Shown in pieces: positions 59,905 to 64,000 of a DNA stretch of 64,000 bases. Under the pieces are notes generated by a model, which ran no database searches, was not told where the DNA came from, and saw only the letters and a list, made by a program, of their open reading frames with translations. Made by a program: the position numbers and the translations under genes. The first letter of the stretch is position 1. Each line of letters starts with the position of its first letter. Where the stretch lies: assembly GCF_000299415.1 (NCBI RefSeq), contig NZ_AMPG01000002.1:124001-188000 (forward strand), read 5' to 3'. The stretch is from Candidatus Microthrix parvicella Bio17-1 (lineage in GTDB: Bacteria > Actinomycetota > Acidimicrobiia > Acidimicrobiales > Microtrichaceae).

Positions 59905-60896
59905 TCCGAAGCGGCGCCGTCACGTGGAACTGGCGGTTCGCCGGTTATGGAGCGGCGTTGGGCCTGGTGGCCGTCATCGTGGTCTTCTCCGGTGAGGTGC
60001 TCACCGGCACGTACCTGATGATCGGCTCCATTGCTGCTGCGATCGTCGGGCTTGCGCCAGAACGCAAGGCGAGACGACCGGTCATCATCGTTGGGGTCCT
60101 CTTCGGAGTTTCCATCCTCCTCGGCTCGATCCTGGCGCTCTGGGTACCACTCGCCGTCGTCGGCATGTTCGTCGTTGGGTACCTGGCAGCCCAGCTTGCG
60201 GCGCGCAAGCCGGCCGGTGTCGTAGCCCTCAGCGTGATCCTGCCGCTGACGGCGATCGGACTGACCTACCACGGGATCGCAAACTCGGCGAAGGTCGCCG
60301 GCCTCATGATTCTGGGAGCGATCGGTTCGTACGCCTGGGCCATGGTTCTGCCCAAGTACGAAGGCGAAGTGCCTCAACCGCCACAGCTGACACCGCCTGA
60401 GGCCAAGCACTACGGCCTCGTCCTCGGGGTTGCGGGGGCGCTGTCGACGCTGGTCGCCTTCGCGCTCGATGTCGACTACGTCGGCTGGCTGGTGGGGTCG
60501 ACCCTGTTGGTGATCAGGCCAACGTGGGACCTGCTGAGCGCCCGCGGCATTGGTCGTATGGTCTCCGTGCTCGTAGGAGGTACGGCCGCGGCCCTCCTCC
60601 TCCTTGCGGACCTGCCCACTCCGGCGATCGCCATCGTCCTCTGGTTAGTGCTCGTGACGATGGCGGCGACGTCGGCAAGCCGCTGGTACGTCACGCCGGC
60701 ATTCACGTCGTTTTTGATCCTGTGGGCGCTGCTCTACGGCCAAGCCGAACGCAACGGCGTGAAGGTCAAGCTCGACGAGCGGGTCGTGGACACGGTGATC
60801 GGGGTGGCGGTGGCGTATTTGGTGTCCGGGGCCTTTTTACTGCTGGGGCGTGTCGCTGCAAACCGGCCTCACGACGAGGCCCGAGTCGCATCATGA
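59901..60896 (+). CDS. FUSC-like multi-pass membrane protein
   Basis: 331 residues with about ten hydrophobic segments in two similar halves (from GYGAALGLVAVIVVFSGEVL and from LVLGVAGALSTLVAFALDVD). SRWYVTPAFTSFLILWALLY and DERVVDTVIGVAVAYLVSG resemble the second-half motif of fusaric-acid-resistance/aromatic-acid-exporter (FUSC) proteins. Export of a small organic acid is possible, but no partner gene is visible. The start is a GTG. Confidence 0.78.
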   Translation: MIRSGAVTWNWRFAGYGAALGLVAVIVVFSGEVLTGTYLMIGSIAAAIVGLAPERKARRPVIIVGVLFGVSILLGSILALWVPLAVVGMFVVGYLAAQLAARKPAGVVALSVILPLTAIGLTYHGIANSAKVAGLMILGAIGSYAWAMVLPKYEGEVPQPPQLTPPEAKHYGLVLGVAGALSTLVAFALDVDYVGWLVGSTLLVIRPTWDLLSARGIGRMVSVLVGGTAAALLLLADLPTPAIAIVLWLVLVTMAATSASRWYVTPAFTSFLILWALLYGQAERNGVKVKLDERVVDTVIGVAVAYLVSGAFLLLGRVAANRPHDEARVAS

Positions 60897-60902
60897 GCCG
60901 CC

Positions 60903-61185
60903 GCATCATCCGTTAGCCGCAGCGTGGGTTGCGGCGGGTTATGTCGTCGCCATGCCCCACTTCCCGCTGCCCTATGCCGGCACCCCGGGCGGGATCGATG
61001 GCGCCGACGTCCAGCACCAGCCCGGCGATGTGAGCTTTGTCATCGACCAGGTGCTGGCGGATGCTTCCAGCGAGGACACCGTGTTTGCCGGTCTCGTTGA
61101 CGACGAGAAGATCGGGGTCGCCGGCCACTCCGATTTGCTGTCGTTGGGTGGACTTCCAACGACAGACCTAGCGATGTTCCCCTAG
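60903..61185 (+). pseudogene. Fragment of a cutinase/PET-hydrolase-like alpha/beta hydrolase
   Basis: The frame reads HPLAAAWVAAGYVVAMPHFP, then GIDGADVQHQPGDVSFVIDQ and EKIGVAGHSDLLSLGG before a stop. This matches only the middle of alpha/beta hydrolases, where DVSFVIDQ leads into the GHSLGG nucleophile elbow. The elbow carries a four-residue insertion (GHS-DLLS-LGG). The N-terminal third, including the oxyanion loop, and everything after the elbow are missing. It is therefore a decayed remnant. It directly abuts the FUSC-like gene. Confidence 0.75.
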
Positions 61186-61334
61186 ACCCGATTGCCCCGG
61201 CATGTGTGGAGGAGATTCTGCCACACCCGTGCCGGTTCCGTGACGCCCTGGCTGTCCTTCGCCCCACCTCCGTGGCCCGTGGAGAGTGCGCCGCAGGCCC
61301 AAAGGTTGCGAGACCGGCAACCTCGCTCGCCATG
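61186..61334. other. Non-coding spacer with a short hairpin
   Basis: No gene is seen here. GGTTGC and GCAACC (61304-61322) can form a 6-bp stem. No terminator U-tract follows. This probably carries the upstream promoter part for the DUF2510 gene. Confidence 0.5.
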
Positions 61335-61340
61335 TAGCGT
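61335..61340 (+). promoter_or_regulatory. Candidate -10 (TAGCGT) of DUF2510 gene, leaderless
   Basis: TAGCGT lies 6 nt before the ATG at 61347. Confidence 0.45.
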
Positions 61341-61346
61341 CTGAAC

Positions 61347-62162
61347 ATGACAGCGCAGTCTCCTGCCGGCTGGCACGCCGACCCATTGGGGCGCCATGAA
61401 CTTCGATACTGGAATGGCGGTCAGTGGTCGGAGCACGTGTCAACCAGTGGGCGGCAGGCGATCGACCCTCCTGTTCAACCACAACCCCGCCCGGTCGGTA
61501 AGCAGGGCCGCAGGGTTACTAAGCAACTGCGGAAAATGGGCCTCTCGGCCAGTGGGCAACCTGGGGGCGGCACGTTGTTCACGGAGCGGGTGCTGGTCTT
61601 CAACCAAAACGCCAAGCTCCTCGAGGTCAACGCTGAGTACACCATCTACAGCCAAGGCGGCACGGAAGTCGGCTCTGTTCGCGAAGTTGGACGGACGTTC
61701 ATGAGTAAGACATCAGGACCCACTCGTAACCGGCAATCGCATACCTTCGAGGTCGTCGACACGCACGGCAAGGTGCTCTTTCGTCTGAACCGTCCGGCGA
61801 AGATTCTCAGGTCAAAGATGTCGGTTTTCGGTGAAGACGGCGAGGCCATCGGCCAGATCGCCCAGAAGACGCTTGATCTCGCTGGATTCCGGGGCTTCAG
61901 CACGAAATTCACCCTTGAGTCCCACGGCGATCCGGTGGGTTCGATGATCTCTGACGGCCAGGAGGGCTGGGAATGTGTCATCCATGACCCAGCCGGCAAC
62001 CAGGTTGCGCAGATCACACGGTCCTGGGCGGGCATGACGAAGGAGGTGTTCACCAAGGCCGACAACTACGTATTGCAATTCCGTCGGCCACTCGAGGAAC
62101 CCCTGCGCTCCCTCGTGATCGCCGGCGCCGTTGCCTTCGACACAGCCTTCAGGCAGAAATAG
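61347..62162 (+). CDS. DUF2510 protein with LURP-one/scramblase-like domain
   Basis: 271 residues. PAGWHADPLGRHELRYWNGG and QWSEHVS form a DUF2510 domain, a Trp-rich module common in actinobacterial surface or membrane-linked proteins. From about residue 75 the protein is beta-rich (LFTERVLVFNQNAKLLEVNA, RQSHTFEVVDTHGKVLFRLN, KMSVFGEDGEAIGQIAQ), the alternating strand pattern of LURP-one-related/phospholipid-scramblase-like barrels. The function is unknown. A stable hairpin follows the stop. Confidence 0.78.
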   Translation: MTAQSPAGWHADPLGRHELRYWNGGQWSEHVSTSGRQAIDPPVQPQPRPVGKQGRRVTKQLRKMGLSASGQPGGGTLFTERVLVFNQNAKLLEVNAEYTIYSQGGTEVGSVREVGRTFMSKTSGPTRNRQSHTFEVVDTHGKVLFRLNRPAKILRSKMSVFGEDGEAIGQIAQKTLDLAGFRGFSTKFTLESHGDPVGSMISDGQEGWECVIHDPAGNQVAQITRSWAGMTKEVFTKADNYVLQFRRPLEEPLRSLVIAGAVAFDTAFRQK

Positions 62163-62167
62163 AGTCT

Positions 62168-62190
62168 CCCGCTCGTGGGTGCCGAGCGGG
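62168..62190 (+). terminator. Hairpin after DUF2510 gene
   Basis: CCCGCTCG, 7-nt loop, CGAGCGGG is a perfect 8-bp stem starting 5 nt after the stop codon. No U-run follows, so termination would have to be of the U-less type seen in high-GC bacteria. Confidence 0.6.
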
Positions 62191-62278
62191 GCGAGCAGTG
62201 ACCACGATACGCGGGCCGCACCTATATCGAGTGCCACGGTCGTCCGGGTCCTGAGCAACAACGATGATGCTGTCATTT

Positions 62279-62357
62279 GGTGGGCGCCGGTGGCGACGGC
62301 TCCCTCGTCGGGCTCATCACCCGAAGGTGGCAGGTTCGAATCCTGCCCCCGCCACCA
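62279..62357 (+). tRNA. tRNA-Met-like sequence (CAT) with a non-functional 5' half
   Basis: The 3' half is tRNA-like: anticodon stem TCGGG/CCCGA (62308-62324) around loop CTCATCA, variable AGGTG, T arm GCAGG-TTCGAAT-CCTGC (62330-62346), CCCCGCC, A and encoded CCA. The 5' end offers only GGTGGGC with one mismatch to CCCCGCC. The D arm does not form, and T8, A14 and the GG of the D loop are absent. Anticodon-loop position 37 is C, not a purine. I read it as a remnant or duplicated attachment-site half and not a working tRNA, though I cannot exclude a divergent gene. Confidence 0.5.
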
Positions 62358-62601
62358 ACGAGGAGGCCCGGATTCCAAGGAATTCTGGGCCAAGCGGTCA
62401 GGTGCGCCAATCCGGCGACCGACCGAAACCGCCGCTGTGTCAAACAGCTGTCAAACTCCAGCAATTGCTGCGAGTCGCCCGCGAACATCCCGACCGGTAG
62501 GCCGTAGGCAACACCGTGACCAGGCGCCATATACCGGTCACCTAGCAACGGGGCGGATGGGTTCAGGCCGAAACTGGACCGATACGAGAGGTAAGCGTAA
62601 C

Positions 62602-64000
62602 CTATTTACTGAGTTCGCTTGGGCTCGGCATATTCGCAGGAATCACCACCGTTATCACATATTTGGGTCGCCCCGACTCGTCGATTGACGGTATCGAGAC
62701 AGTCCAGGATTGTGAAGCGATGTCGTTGTAGCGCGCCGAGTCCTCGGTGGTGTCTAGAACGATAAGAAATGCGCAGGCCGCAGTGCCGCCGGTGTACCGC
62801 TCAGCCTGTCCGACGTACTTGCGGAGGGATTCCTGGTCAGCATTGGTCTTCTCGGCTTTGAACTCAAATGGAATGTGGGTGCGCCCCACCACCAGCTGTC
62901 CGTCGGCCCTCCCTCCCGACATGTTGGTCCGCTCGTCAGTCCATCCACTCCCGAGAGCCGTTGTGGTCATGGCCTGTCCGATGTCATCTTGCAGATGATG
63001 TTCGAGTGGTTTCCCCACGTCTACATTCGCCAAGTCTCTGAAACCCCCGAAGGCGCGTGTCGCGTCGGTCTTGCGTCTCGCATAACTGAGGACGAAATAT
63101 GCAGACAGAGTAACGTCGGTCATCGTTTCAAGAGAGACTTGGTCGTCGCTAGAGAGTGGCTTCAGCACTTGTCCAAGTGAGGCATCGAACTCCGGCGTGC
63201 CTAACAACTTGTTGTTCTTTAGGTCCACAATGAGCCCTGCCATCGTCCCCATACCGCGATTGATGTAGTGGTCAGCGAGCTCGTCCAGAAGTTCGTCGAT
63301 AGTGGCCGGCGCCTCGTGGCCGGCCCAAGATTTTCCCAGAGACTCTTCAAACCGGTCCACTACGGCGTGAAGGTCGTCGGCAAGCGATCCGGCTGGATCC
63401 GCATCAACGATCCGTCGGGCAGCATCGATTAGAGCGTGGTTGGAGAGCAGCGTAACGTCAATCGAATTGAACCATATTTCTCCGCCAACTTCGACTGCTA
63501 GTGCAAATCGTTGAGCTTTGGTAGCGGCCTCAAGAATCTCGTAAGGCGACACTCGGTCGTGGCTGCTTCCCAACGCTTCTGCGGCCCTAGCTGCCAAGTC
63601 TGCGGCCTGAACCCACGCGACACGGGTAGAATTAGCGAGCACTGATGACGTTAATGTGTCGGAGCCGAATCGAGCGATCCGTCCAGCAGCATCCTTCAGC
63701 GCGTGGATGGTCGTCTCGAGTTCGCCGTTGTCCTCTGGACTTCGCACCAATCTAATGACATGAGTGAGGCAATGCATGAAATGTGCGTCGTCGTGCTCAT
63801 AGTCAGAATCGAGTGCCGCCGAGAAGAACGACAGCGCTTCCTCGATCGTCTGATCGACTACGCCGATGGTTGGCGCATCGGCGACACGGCTGAACGCGAG
63901 CTGGCCGAGGGCGAAGTTAGCGTCCGCCGCAAACAACGCCTCCGCCGCCATGCCCTCAAGAAACGCCTCTGCTGCGTCGGCGTAGTCTGGTCGTGTTAGG
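62602..64000 (-). CDS. Helical-repeat protein with C-terminal PD-(D/E)XK-like nuclease, 5' end beyond window
   Basis: The frame is open to the right edge, so the N-terminus is missing. At least 466 residues are visible. The first 300 or so (counting from the ATG at 63951) are helical and Ala-rich, like TPR-type repeats. The C-terminal domain has a plausible restriction-endonuclease-fold core: GGRADGQL (D350), HIPFEFKAEKT (E363-x-K365) and YVGQAERYTG, then AACAFLIVLDT. Base composition is far lower in GC than the rest (63421-63480 has 27 G+C of 60 by my count). This suggests horizontal transfer, and a defence or mobile-element role is possible but unproven. Confidence 0.7.
   Translation of the reverse strand, partial: LTRPDYADAAEAFLEGMAAEALFAADANFALGQLAFSRVADAPTIGVVDQTIEEALSFFSAALDSDYEHDDAHFMHCLTHVIRLVRSPEDNGELETTIHALKDAAGRIARFGSDTLTSSVLANSTRVAWVQAADLAARAAEALGSSHDRVSPYEILEAATKAQRFALAVEVGGEIWFNSIDVTLLSNHALIDAARRIVDADPAGSLADDLHAVVDRFEESLGKSWAGHEAPATIDELLDELADHYINRGMGTMAGLIVDLKNNKLLGTPEFDASLGQVLKPLSSDDQVSLETMTDVTLSAYFVLSYARRKTDATRAFGGFRDLANVDVGKPLEHHLQDDIGQAMTTTALGSGWTDERTNMSGGRADGQLVVGRTHIPFEFKAEKTNADQESLRKYVGQAERYTGGTAACAFLIVLDTTEDSARYNDIASQSWTVSIPSIDESGRPKYVITVVIPANMPSPSELSK

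Noticed and set aside
62131-62688. A 185-codon frame across the tRNA-like sequence
   Set aside because: It starts inside the DUF2510 gene, crosses the hairpin and tRNA-like region, and runs antisense into the nuclease gene. There is no coding signal.

Overview
The window is a dense, very GC-rich bacterial chromosome segment. It suggests an actinobacterium, most likely of the Acidimicrobiia (Microthrix/Ilumatobacter-like). That placement is inferred from gene content and not tested. The support is a Bpa/PafE proteasome activator, SepF/DivIVA-type division without FtsA, a PimB-like mannosyltransferase next to an ArsA-type ATPase, an MtrAB-LpqB-like module, a Rv2191-like DnaQ/GIY-YIG fusion, a DUF3040 protein, and many genes that appear to be leaderless with TANNNT promoters.

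Layout. 1-2299 (minus): methyltransferase, acetyltransferase, nitroreductase and an unknown protein. 2399-5938: dnaE. 5990-9480: proteasome activator, phosphodiesterase, Rrf2 regulator and an AlkZ-like protein. 9541-29646 (minus): one 20-kb division/cell-wall supercluster. In transcription order it is mraZ, rsmH, ftsL-like, ftsI, murE, mraY, ftsW, murG, murC, murB, ftsQ, ftsZ, pgeF, yggS, sepF, yggT, divIVA, a DksA-like gene, lspA and rluD. Most neighbours overlap by 1-8 nt. murF and murD are missing from their usual places. Tandem MraZ boxes precede mraZ. 29858-32296: lipoate ligase-like, Nudix, a small protein and a ROK kinase. 32447-36988: moxR / DUF58 / transglutaminase operon. 37001-40397: DUF3040, dinB, Nudix, a small membrane protein and an inositol-phosphatase-like enzyme. 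40504-43473: two-component system with a GerMN lipoprotein (mtrAB-lpqB-like). 43498-49709: phosphofructokinase, glycerol kinase, a TetR regulator with a palindromic operator, a MacB-type ABC exporter and a second ROK kinase. 49770-55941 (minus): a near-continuous operon of zinc-ribbon protein, NYN nuclease, queG, GT4 glycosyltransferase, membrane protein and ArsA-like ATPase, then a separate small gene. 56056-59812 (plus): an SOS-box-controlled exonuclease/GIY-YIG fusion, a membrane-anchored protein, ectC and a frameshifted ectD.

From about 59.8 kb rightwards the region looks accessory. It holds a FUSC-like membrane protein, a fragment of an alpha/beta hydrolase, a DUF2510/LURP-like protein, a tRNA-Met-like 3' half and, at the edge, a low-GC gene whose C-terminus looks like a PD-(D/E)XK nuclease. 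I see no CRISPR array, rRNA, insertion sequence or complete prophage.

How the genes work together. The central cluster makes and polymerises meso-DAP-type peptidoglycan precursors (MurE has the DNPR motif) and assembles the division ring through FtsZ, SepF and DivIVA. The ectC-ectD pair, glycerol kinase and lipoprotein signal peptidase concern osmolytes and envelope. DinB and the SOS-box nuclease concern DNA damage.
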